From assembly GCA_900318175.1 (NCBI GenBank), contig ONJQ01000001.1:1-64000 (forward strand): a stretch of 64,000 nt of DNA, read 5' to 3'. The notes below the pieces were generated by a model, which saw only the letters and a program-made list of their open reading frames with translations, searched no databases and was not told the DNA's origin. Position 1 is the stretch's first letter, and the number at the start of each line of letters is the position of its first letter. Below are positions 43,837-50,991 of the stretch, one piece after another. The DNA comes from an uncultured Bacteroidales bacterium. Lineage in GTDB: Bacteria; Bacteroidota; Bacteroidia; Bacteroidales; P3. Both the position numbers and the translations under genes were made by a program.

Positions 43837-45339
43837 ATGAGAAGAGGTACTATCATCGTTGCTGTCATGGCAACACTTGTGTGCAGTTTTGCCGCACAAG
43901 GCCAAACGCAAAGGCAGCGTTTGGAGAGACATGTTTACACCCTTGCCTCCGACAGTCTGCAAGGGCGGAAAGCAGGAAGCCCCGATGCCGAAAAGGCGCG
44001 CCTGTATATAGAAAAGGAATGGCGCGACATGGGACTGAAACCCCTTTGGGGCGACAGCTACAGGATGCCGTTCTCGGTGTACACGAGCGAGGGTTATTGC
44101 AACCTCATTGCTTTCATCGAGGGCAATGACCCCGCGCTGAAAAGCGAGTACATCGTTATTGGCGGCCACTACGACCATCTGGGCGTGAAGAATGGAAAGG
44201 TGTATAACGGAGCCGACGACAACGCTTCGGGGACAGCATGCGTCACGGAGGTGGCAAGACAGCTGTTGGCACACAAGAGCGAACTGAAAAGAAGCGTGAT
44301 AGTATGCGCTTTCGATGCGGAGGAGATGGGGCTGCACGGCTCCTCCGACCTTGCCTCCCGCCTGAAAAAGCTGAACATGATAGACCGTGTGAAACTGATG
44401 ATGAGTGTGGACATGGTGGGATGGCTGCGTCAGGGCAAAGCCCTCACCTTGGAAGGTACGGGTACCTTGTCCGACGGCACTGAGATGACAGCCCCCTCAA
44501 CCCTCGGGATCAACATCCCGATACGCACCAAGCACTATGAGAACTCCATTTTCACGGCCACGGACACAGAACCCTTTGCCAAGCTGGGAGTGCCCACACT
44601 GGCAGTCACCACAGGCCTCAAATCACCCTACCACAAGCCGGAGGACGATGCCAACCTGATAGACTATGAGGGGTTGAACCTGGTGACGGACTACATGGCA
44701 GCCTTCACCCTGCGCATTGCCAATTGGGATGGCAAGGTGGGGTCGGGACGAGTGGCCGACAAGCATCGCACCACAAACAAAACCTTTGAATTCGGTCTGC
44801 AAATCGGTTATAATTCCTCTTGGCTCCGATTCCCCGATGCGGCCTTCAACGGCAAGTCGCTTATAGGTCTTCAAGGCGGCGTTGCCATGCAGCTGAATCT
44901 CGGCAATAGCTTCGCCATACATGCCGACCTGCTGTACACGCTTCTCCGTACTCAGGTGCCAGATTTGGGGCAGCCATTCAGCAGCACTTTCAGAATGCGC
45001 CAGCAAGCCCTCCTGCTGCCCCTCACCCTGCAAGTGAACATTGGTGATGTCTCCAACCGTCTCACCATCAATGCTGGCGGTTATGGAGCCTACTTCCTCT
45101 CCCACGACCTTTACATGCCTAACACAGTCGATTATCCCCGCTCGATGAGTGCCACCCTGCCCACTCCCGCCGAGTTCGGACTCACTTGGGGAATAGGGTT
45201 CCGCTTAGGCTATCACTACCAACTTTCCGTCAATTACTTATACCCGCTCTACTACACCAACTTCTCCATGAAGGGGACAGCCGTAGAGACACGAGCCAAC
45301 AGGAACTTCGCGTTGACTACGCTCACCTACTACTTCTAA
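43837..45339 (+). CDS. M28-family zinc metallopeptidase fused to an outer-membrane beta-barrel domain
   Basis: A 500-residue exported protein. After the signal peptide (VMATLVCSFAAQGQ), residues ~25-295 form an M28 aminopeptidase domain with all expected zinc/catalytic residues in order: H111 (GGHYDHLG), D127 (GADDNASGT), E162/E163 (FDAEEMGLHGS), D192 (MSVDMVGW) and H266 (SPYHKPEDD). Residues ~315-500 switch to alternating aromatic strands (FEFGLQIGYNSSWLRF, TLQVNIGDVSNRLTINAGGY), ending LTTLTYYF, as in PorT-like eight-strand barrels. The single frame is continuous with no internal start at the junction. The peptidase would thus be tethered to the outer membrane by its own barrel. It is probably an aminopeptidase acting on imported peptides. 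Confidence 0.88.
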   Translation: MRRGTIIVAVMATLVCSFAAQGQTQRQRLERHVYTLASDSLQGRKAGSPDAEKARLYIEKEWRDMGLKPLWGDSYRMPFSVYTSEGYCNLIAFIEGNDPALKSEYIVIGGHYDHLGVKNGKVYNGADDNASGTACVTEVARQLLAHKSELKRSVIVCAFDAEEMGLHGSSDLASRLKKLNMIDRVKLMMSVDMVGWLRQGKALTLEGTGTLSDGTEMTAPSTLGINIPIRTKHYENSIFTATDTEPFAKLGVPTLAVTTGLKSPYHKPEDDANLIDYEGLNLVTDYMAAFTLRIANWDGKVGSGRVADKHRTTNKTFEFGLQIGYNSSWLRFPDAAFNGKSLIGLQGGVAMQLNLGNSFAIHADLLYTLLRTQVPDLGQPFSSTFRMRQQALLLPLTLQVNIGDVSNRLTINAGGYGAYFLSHDLYMPNTVDYPRSMSATLPTPAEFGLTWGIGFRLGYHYQLSVNYLYPLYYTNFSMKGTAVETRANRNFALTTLTYYF

Positions 45340-45360
45340 GAGGCAACCCATAAAAAAAAG

Positions 45361-45410
45361 ATTATGTTTAGTGCAAGAAAAGATACTTTTCTTGCACTAA
45401 ACTGCATAAT
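45361..45410. repeat. Near-perfect 50 bp palindrome
   Basis: 16 bp arms (45367-45382 and 45386-45401) around a 3 nt loop, extended by ATTATG/CATAAT at the outside with a 3 nt bulge. It lies 22 bp after the M28 gene and 18 bp before the next start. No T tract follows. Confidence 0.8.
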
Positions 45411-45428
45411 ACCTATACTTAAACTTTT

Positions 45429-45878
45429 ATGAGACGATTCATCATTTTCTCCGCCTTAGCCTTATTTTTCATGGCGGGCAGCCTGCAAGCCCAAGTGAGG
45501 GTGCAGGTGAACGGCGACCGCACGTTCACAATCAACCAGACAAACGGCCTTTACTTTTCGAACGACACGATGCGTGTGGACGATGCCGTCTATGCCTTAG
45601 ACGACATCCAGGTAATCACCCTCACGCCTGTAACGCAGCGCATCAGTTCGGCTAACGAGGAGGCCTTCCAACTGACCCCCAATCCAGCCCGCGAGGCTGT
45701 TACGCTCAACGGCATCGGGTCGGCACCGCAAACGGTGACCCTCTACAACACAGCCGGAATGCAACTGATGCAACAGACAGCCACGGACGGCACAGTACTC
45801 AACATCAGCCATCTGCCTGAAGGGCTATACCTGCTCCAATGTGGCAACCTGGTGGCTAAACTTGTCATTCACCAATAA
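45429..45878 (+). CDS. Small T9SS-sorted secreted protein
   Basis: A 149-residue protein with a signal peptide (MRRFIIFSALALFFMAGSLQAQ) and a short N-terminal strand region (VRVQVNGDRTFTINQTNGLY). A T9SS type A sorting domain fills the rest (FQLTPNPAREAVTLNGIG, TVTLYNTAGMQLMQ, LPEGLYLLQCGNLVAKLVI). The sorting domain makes up about half of the protein, leaving almost no cargo. The same opening pattern (VRVQ-type strands, 'SNDTMRVDD') recurs in the next gene's N-terminus, and the two genes are 12 bp apart. It may serve as an accessory to the beta-helix protein. Confidence 0.8.
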   Translation: MRRFIIFSALALFFMAGSLQAQVRVQVNGDRTFTINQTNGLYFSNDTMRVDDAVYALDDIQVITLTPVTQRISSANEEAFQLTPNPAREAVTLNGIGSAPQTVTLYNTAGMQLMQQTATDGTVLNISHLPEGLYLLQCGNLVAKLVIHQ

Positions 45879-45890
45879 TCGGTAACCACT

Positions 45891-47960
45891 ATGAAAAAAC
45901 ATATTTCACTTGTCATAGTTGCCCTCCTGCTGGGCAGCATCGCCGCACAGGCGCAGAATAACACCCGTGTGCTCCGTGCACATTATGCGGGCAATGTTGT
46001 ATTCCAGACCCCCAGTTCGGGACTGGACAGCATCAAGGCCGACGACCAAGGGTACGTCACCGTGCATTACAGCGACGCCACATGGAGCCGTCTGGCCAAT
46101 CAGATTGACAGCCTGACTTTTGCCATGGTAAGCGACGGCGACAGCACTATCATTGCCGACTCCATTGATTTCGACACCCTTGGCATGATTAATATTGTAT
46201 GGAACGGCAACAGTACCACGGTGGTCAACCCCTACCCTTCCGACAGCATAAACATCACCACGGACGGAGGGCACGTCACCGTGAAGTCGCAAGCCACTAC
46301 GCTGAACAACGTGGTGTATAACCTTAGCGGTACCTCCACTGACGGTTTTCTGCTTTTCAACAAGCTCAGTACGCCCGTCATACTGCGCCTGGACGGTGTA
46401 GACCTCACCTCTCACGGCTGCGCAGCCATCAATATCGACAAGAACCAGAACGCCATCCTGCACCTGGTTGCCGGACGGGAGAACAGCTTTGCCGATGCCG
46501 ACAGCAATGTGGACAAATCAACCATCTACGGGAAAGGGAGCCTGACCATCCAGGGTTCAGGCAGCCTGAGCGTCACCTCATCGTATGCCAACGGTTTGCA
46601 GGGTAAGAGAGGTGTATATATGAACAACGGGGATGTCGATGTCACCGTCACGGCAGACACCAAAAAGGGCATCAAGACAGACCAGGATTTCTACATAAAC
46701 GGCGGCAACTTGACGGTCACAGCTTCGGGCAGCGTGGTGATTGACACCTCGGCAGACTACGAAACGGGCTACGACTTCACCTATTGCACCGGCATCAAGA
46801 CTGGCGATAGGGACGACGGCTCGGTAGGCAACATTGTCATCAACGGCGGCACCCTCACGGTGGACTGCCCTGCCTCCAATGCCGGTGGGCGCTGCCTCTC
46901 CAGCGACTATGACATCCTTGTCAACGGCGGCAACACCATCCTCACCACTGAGGGAGCGGGCATGGCTGTGGGCGGCACGGGCACCAACGCCGTCGACGGC
47001 TACGCCAGCACCTGCATGAGTGCGGACAGCAACATCTACATCTATGGTGGCCGCATCGACGCCCGCAGCACCGGGCTGGGTGGTCGTGGCATCAAGGCCG
47101 ACGGCAACCTCACCGTTGGCACCATCGGGGCTGACGATAACCTCATCACGGTCTACGTCCAGACCAGTGGCAACGCCGTCAATCCCGTCAGCAGCGGCCA
47201 CGGCCCTGGGGGTGGCGGATCCACCACCGACTATTTCAAAGGCTTGCCCAAGTGCATCAAGATTGAAGGCAACATCTACTTCAACAGCGGCCACGTGGGC
47301 GCCTATTGCGCCCAGACAAGCGGCGACCCCAACGGCGAGGCCATTGAGAGCAAGGACAGCCTCTTCGTCAATGGCGGCATCATTGAGGCCAACTCATTCG
47401 ACGACGCCCTCAACGCTGCCAAATATCTTGAAATCAACGGTGGCAAACTGTGGTGCTACTCCCGTGGCAACGACGCAGTTGACTGCAACGGCAACACCCT
47501 CATCACCGGCGGTCTGATAATTGTCAAGGGCAGCGAGGTGGGAATAGATGCCGGTACCGATGCCGGTGGCCGTTTCACCTTCACGGGCGGTACCATCGTC
47601 TGCCAAGGAGGCAACATGGGTGCCTGGGATTCCCCCAATGTCGGCGGATACCAGCACTACCTGCAAATCAACAACACCGGCACCACTGGCCTCACGGTCA
47701 AGAATGCCGCTGGCGAAGTGCTGTTCATGTATCTCAACACCTCTCCCTCCGGCAACGGCTTTATCGAGAACTACACCGACCCCGGTGCCAAGCCTCCCCC
47801 CAGTCGCAACACCCTCATCCTCTCCAGCCCCGATGTCACTTCAGGCACCTATCAATACTGGACCAACAGCACCTTCAGCGGTGGCACCAGCTGGCACGGC
47901 CTCTACTTCGACGCCACACCCAACACCTCTGGCTCGTCGCAAAGCACAACAGCCCGATAA
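45891..47960 (+). CDS. Cthe_2159-like carbohydrate-binding beta-helix protein, secreted
   Basis: A 689-residue exported protein with a signal peptide ending IAAQAQ. The bulk is a right-handed parallel beta-helix of Asn/Gly-rich rungs such as GSLTIQGSGSLSVTSSYANG, VYMNNGDVDVTVTADTKKGI and NIVINGGTLTVDCPASNAGG. This pattern matches the Cthe_2159 family, known for binding cellulose-like and acidic polysaccharides with calcium. The N-terminal ~110 residues are a separate strand-rich segment. It has no obvious T9SS tail; the end is Ser/Thr-rich (TPNTSGSSQSTTAR). It probably binds polysaccharide at the cell surface. It pairs with the small T9SS protein upstream. Confidence 0.83.
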   Translation: MKKHISLVIVALLLGSIAAQAQNNTRVLRAHYAGNVVFQTPSSGLDSIKADDQGYVTVHYSDATWSRLANQIDSLTFAMVSDGDSTIIADSIDFDTLGMINIVWNGNSTTVVNPYPSDSINITTDGGHVTVKSQATTLNNVVYNLSGTSTDGFLLFNKLSTPVILRLDGVDLTSHGCAAINIDKNQNAILHLVAGRENSFADADSNVDKSTIYGKGSLTIQGSGSLSVTSSYANGLQGKRGVYMNNGDVDVTVTADTKKGIKTDQDFYINGGNLTVTASGSVVIDTSADYETGYDFTYCTGIKTGDRDDGSVGNIVINGGTLTVDCPASNAGGRCLSSDYDILVNGGNTILTTEGAGMAVGGTGTNAVDGYASTCMSADSNIYIYGGRIDARSTGLGGRGIKADGNLTVGTIGADDNLITVYVQTSGNAVNPVSSGHGPGGGGSTTDYFKGLPKCIKIEGNIYFNSGHVGAYCAQTSGDPNGEAIESKDSLFVNGGIIEANSFDDALNAAKYLEINGGKLWCYSRGNDAVDCNGNTLITGGLIIVKGSEVGIDAGTDAGGRFTFTGGTIVCQGGNMGAWDSPNVGGYQHYLQINNTGTTGLTVKNAAGEVLFMYLNTSPSGNGFIENYTDPGAKPPPSRNTLILSSPDVTSGTYQYWTNSTFSGGTSWHGLYFDATPNTSGSSQSTTAR

Positions 47961-47972
47961 CCGTGTTGTATT

Positions 47973-48014
47973 GAGAGAGGGAGAATGGTGATAGAACAGC
48001 CATATCCCTCTCCC
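47973..48014 (+). terminator. Terminator-like hairpin after the beta-helix gene
   Basis: GAGAGGGA/TCCCTCTC arms with inner ATGG/CCAT pairs, 12 bp past the stop. No strong T tract follows. Confidence 0.55.
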
Positions 48015-48072
48015 AATTCATAACTTATACCCCCTGACGCGAAAAAAATTTGTACGTTTTCAAAAAAAGGCG

Positions 48073-48080
48073 TATCTTTG
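48073..48080 (+). promoter_or_regulatory. -7 box for pyrE
   Basis: TATCTTTG ends 4 bp before the pyrE ATG at 48085, so transcription would start at or just before the start codon. Confidence 0.72.
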
Positions 48081-48084
48081 CGGT

Positions 48085-48747
48085 ATGAAAACAAACAACG
48101 ACATGGCCCTGCAGACGGCCACTTTCTTACTGCAAGTCAAAGCAATAAAACTCAACAACGAGCACCCTTTCACATGGGCCTCTGGTCGCAAATCGCCTAT
48201 TTATTGCGATAACCGCGTCACACTTTCCTATCCCGAGATACGCACTTTCATCCGTCAACGCTTCGTCGACGTGGTGAACGAATACTGGGGCGACGTAGAT
48301 GTCATTGCCGGCGTTGCCACCGGTGGCATTGCACAAGGTGCCTTGGTTGCCCAGGAGCTTGGAAAGCCTTTTGTTTATGTACGTTCCGAGGCCAAATCGC
48401 ACGGTCTCACCAACCAGATTGAAGGTGAGATTCACGAAGGCCAGTCCGTGGTAGTCATCGAAGATCTTGTCTCCACAGGCAAGAGCAGCCTCATTGCCGT
48501 CAACGCTCTGCGCGAGCGCGGCTGCAATGTAAAGGGCATGGCAGCCATCTTCACCTACGGATTGGAAGTAGCCGAGCGCAACTTTGCCGATGCCAACGTC
48601 GAGCTCCACACCCTCACCAACTACGACACCCTCATCGAGGTGGCATGCAAAGAGGAATACATCCGCCCCATGGAGATGGAATCCCTCGCCGCTTGGCGCA
48701 AGAACCCCGAAGCCTGGAGCGACGCACATCTACAAGCTGAAAAGTGA
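48085..48747 (+). CDS. pyrE: Orotate phosphoribosyltransferase
   Basis: A 220-residue type I phosphoribosyltransferase. It contains VKAIKLNNEHPFTWASGRKS and PIYCDNRVTLSYPEIR (typical of Bacteroidota PyrE), DVIAGVATGGIAQGALVAQ, VRSEAKSHGLTNQIEG, and the PRPP loop VVVIEDLVSTGKSS. It makes orotidine monophosphate in pyrimidine synthesis. The promoter box abuts the ATG at 48085, so the mRNA may be leaderless; an internal Met at 48103 is possible but gives a shorter N-terminus than I recall for Bacteroides PyrE. A SUMF1-like gene follows 49 bp downstream. Confidence 0.94.
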   Translation: MKTNNDMALQTATFLLQVKAIKLNNEHPFTWASGRKSPIYCDNRVTLSYPEIRTFIRQRFVDVVNEYWGDVDVIAGVATGGIAQGALVAQELGKPFVYVRSEAKSHGLTNQIEGEIHEGQSVVVIEDLVSTGKSSLIAVNALRERGCNVKGMAAIFTYGLEVAERNFADANVELHTLTNYDTLIEVACKEEYIRPMEMESLAAWRKNPEAWSDAHLQAEK

Positions 48748-48796
48748 AAACCTGTTTAGCACCCCCTTTTCAATTTTCAATCTTCAATCCTCATTT

Positions 48797-49831
48797 ATGA
48801 AAAGGCTCTTATCCATCCTGCTGTTCGCCGCTGTCATCTTGCCTTTGCGGGCGCAGCAGGTGGATAATGTCTCTTTCACCCTGCGGGGCGACTCCCTTGC
48901 CATTACCTATTCCTTAGACCGACAAGCCGACATCTGCGTGCGCGTCGCCGTTGGCAAGGGCCGCTACACCGAACCCCTCAAAGGGTTGCAGGGAGATGTG
49001 GGCAAAGGCGTCAAGCCCGGTGAGAACCTCACCATCACCGCTTTCCGCCTTCCCGAAATCCGCGGTGTCGACTCTGCCGACCTCTCTTTCCTTGTTGAAG
49101 TGGACGACGGAGCCCTCATTGTCTACGTCGACAGCCTTTCTTTCCGCATGATGCCTGTCGAAGGCGGTAGCTTCACTATGGGTTGCACACACCCCCGTGG
49201 CGAGCACCACACCTACGCCGACGAACTCCCCACCCACAAGGTCACAGTCAACACCTTCTACATGGGGCAGTATGAAGTGACCCAGGCCCTCTGGGTTGCC
49301 GTCATGGGCGAGAACCCCTCCAAGTGGGTTGGCAACGACAGCCTCCCCGTCGAGCAGGTCTCATGGAACGCTGTGCAAATCTTCATCGCCCGCCTCAGCC
49401 AGATTACCGGCTACCGTTTCCGCCTTCCCACCGAGGCCGAGTGGGAATATGCCTCACGGGGCGGAGTGCGCACCCACGGCACCCCCTACCCCGGTGTCCG
49501 CAGCCAGATGTGGGAGACCTGCTGGTATGGCGGCAATGCCGGCGGCCACAGCCATCCCGTCGGCCAACTCAAACCCAACGAGCTTGGCCTCTACGACATG
49601 GGCGGCAACGTCATGGAATGGTGCAGCGACTGGATGCAGCCCTACACCGCCGCTCCTCAGAACTGCCCGCAAGGACCCCGCAATGGCGACAACCGCATAC
49701 TGCGTGGCGGCTGCTTCAACAGTCCCACTTGGGGCTGCAGCGTCTTTGAGCGCAGCTGGTACCTCCCCGAATACGGCTACAGCTACTTCGGTTTCCGCCT
49801 CGTCCTTGACAACATTGAAAGTGAAAACTGA
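48797..49831 (+). CDS. Exported SUMF1/formylglycine-generating-enzyme-like protein
   Basis: A 344-residue protein with a signal peptide (MKRLLSILLFAAVILPLRAQ). A ~90-residue strand-rich front precedes a C-terminal SUMF1 domain. The domain has MMPVEGGSFTMGCTHPRGEH, HKVTVNTFYMGQYEVTQALW, PVEQVSWNAVQIFI, YRFRLPTEAEWEYASRGG, GLYDMGGNVMEWCSDW and ILRGGCFNSPTWGCSVFERS. The Cys pair of the copper site in true FGE (S/C-FLC...YC) is not clearly conserved, so formylglycine formation is uncertain. Bacteroidota use many such domains as non-catalytic envelope proteins. It is not a lipoprotein, unlike GldK. Confidence 0.82.
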   Translation: MKRLLSILLFAAVILPLRAQQVDNVSFTLRGDSLAITYSLDRQADICVRVAVGKGRYTEPLKGLQGDVGKGVKPGENLTITAFRLPEIRGVDSADLSFLVEVDDGALIVYVDSLSFRMMPVEGGSFTMGCTHPRGEHHTYADELPTHKVTVNTFYMGQYEVTQALWVAVMGENPSKWVGNDSLPVEQVSWNAVQIFIARLSQITGYRFRLPTEAEWEYASRGGVRTHGTPYPGVRSQMWETCWYGGNAGGHSHPVGQLKPNELGLYDMGGNVMEWCSDWMQPYTAAPQNCPQGPRNGDNRILRGGCFNSPTWGCSVFERSWYLPEYGYSYFGFRLVLDNIESEN

Positions 49832-49841
49832 AAACAATATA

Positions 49842-49987
49842 AGGAGACTTCTATAAATTGCCTCGAAGAGGCAGACCCTCAACAACCCCTCACTAATAGT
49901 GTGGGGAACATCAAGCAAATACACTCAGCGTGTCAGAGGCACGCTCCATCAAAATAATGAATAGATAGAACTAACTATAATTCAATC
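49842..49987 (+). repeat. Element R2, copy 1 (leader of hpt)
   Basis: A ~146 bp stretch immediately before the hpt start codon, about three-quarters identical to 54253-54397. Shared blocks include AGACTTC..TAAATTG, CTCGAA, ACATCAAGCAAAT and ATGAATA.ATAGA. It contains two stem-loops: CCCCTCACTA/TAGTGTGGGG near 49897-49917, and AGCGTG/CACGCT near 49927-49945. Confidence 0.72.
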
Positions 49988-50524
49988 ATGGAAAAAATAC
50001 AAGTCTTAGACAAGCGCTTCAGGATGTATATGCCCGAAGCCGAAATACAGGACATTGTGCGCCGCATGGCCGCGGACATCTCGCGCGACTACAAAGGCCG
50101 CAACCCCATCCTCTGCCCCATTCTCACGGGCAGTTTCATGTTCGCCGCTGACCTTATGCGCGAGTTAGAGATTGATGCCAACGTCTCTTTTGTCCGCTAC
50201 TCCTCATATCTTGGCATGGCCACCACCGGCTCCGTCAAAGAGCTCATGGGCTTCCCCAAGGACTGCCGCGCCCGCGACGTCATCATCATCGAGGATATCA
50301 TCGACAGCGGCATCTCCATGGAGTTCATCCTCGAACAGCTCAAACTGCAGAAACCCTCCTCCATCTCCATCTGTGCCTTCCTCTTCAAGCCTGGCAGCTT
50401 CAAGAAGCACTACAAAATTGATTACATCGGCAAGGAAATCCCCGACGATTTCATCGTGGGCTACGGCCTCGACTATGACGGCATGGGCCGCACCTACCGC
50501 GACATTTACGTTCTCGACGACTGA
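49988..50524 (+). CDS. hpt: Hypoxanthine phosphoribosyltransferase
   Basis: A 178-residue purine phosphoribosyltransferase. It has PILTGSFMFAADLMREL, VSFVRYSSYLGMATTG, the PRPP-binding loop VIIIEDIIDSGISMEFIL, KHYKIDYIGKEIPDDFIVG and YGLDYDGMGR. It salvages hypoxanthine (and probably guanine) with PRPP in the cytoplasm. The leader consists entirely of repeat element R2, which may carry its promoter or control. The next gene starts inside its stop codon (TGATGA). Confidence 0.93.
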   Translation: MEKIQVLDKRFRMYMPEAEIQDIVRRMAADISRDYKGRNPILCPILTGSFMFAADLMRELEIDANVSFVRYSSYLGMATTGSVKELMGFPKDCRARDVIIIEDIIDSGISMEFILEQLKLQKPSSISICAFLFKPGSFKKHYKIDYIGKEIPDDFIVGYGLDYDGMGRTYRDIYVLDD

Positions 50525-50913
50525 TGAAAAACAAGACCCTCCTCATCGCCATACTTGCCTTCTTGGCCACCTTGACCTTTGCCTCCTGCGACAAGCCCGT
50601 CAACTCCATCAACGTCAATGCCGACCTCATCCCCGGCAAATGGTACGACTCCGAGAACACCACCGAGTTTTGGCGTTTTGATGCCGATGGCTCCGGCGTG
50701 ACTTGGGACACCAGCGAAGATGTGCAAGAAGACGAAGGCACCAAATTCAACTGGTCCGTCCTCCTCGACCAGCTCCGCATTGACCTTTACGGCCGTATGG
50801 GGCAGCACGTCTACTATGACTACACCGTCACTTACCAAACTGCCGACTCCCTTGTCTTTAAAGACATCTACGACAACCCCCGTACCTTTTTGAAAGTGAA
50901 AAGTGGGAAGTGA
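50524..50913 (+). CDS. Lipocalin-like small lipoprotein
   Basis: A 129-residue protein with an SPII signal (LLIAILAFLATLTFASC). The mature part is a small strand-rich domain beginning with LIPGKWYDSENTTEFWRFDAD and continuing with DYTVTYQTADSLVFKDIYDN. The GKW opening and alternating strands resemble the lipocalin-like domains of Bacteroidota lipoproteins. Its ATG overlaps the hpt stop by one base, so it is translationally coupled, although no functional link to purine salvage is evident. Ligand unknown. Confidence 0.75.
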   Translation: MKNKTLLIAILAFLATLTFASCDKPVNSINVNADLIPGKWYDSENTTEFWRFDADGSGVTWDTSEDVQEDEGTKFNWSVLLDQLRIDLYGRMGQHVYYDYTVTYQTADSLVFKDIYDNPRTFLKVKSGK

Positions 50914-50991
50914 TGATATGATTTTATCTCCCTTTCATTTTTCGCTTCTGTCTTTTCAATTCGTATAAACGAATACAAATTTCGTCGCACC

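Noticed and set aside
48797-49831. SUMF1-like protein as the T9SS component GldK/PorK
   Set aside because: GldK and PorK are lipoproteins encoded with gldLMN/porLMN; this protein has an ordinary signal peptide and none of those neighbours.
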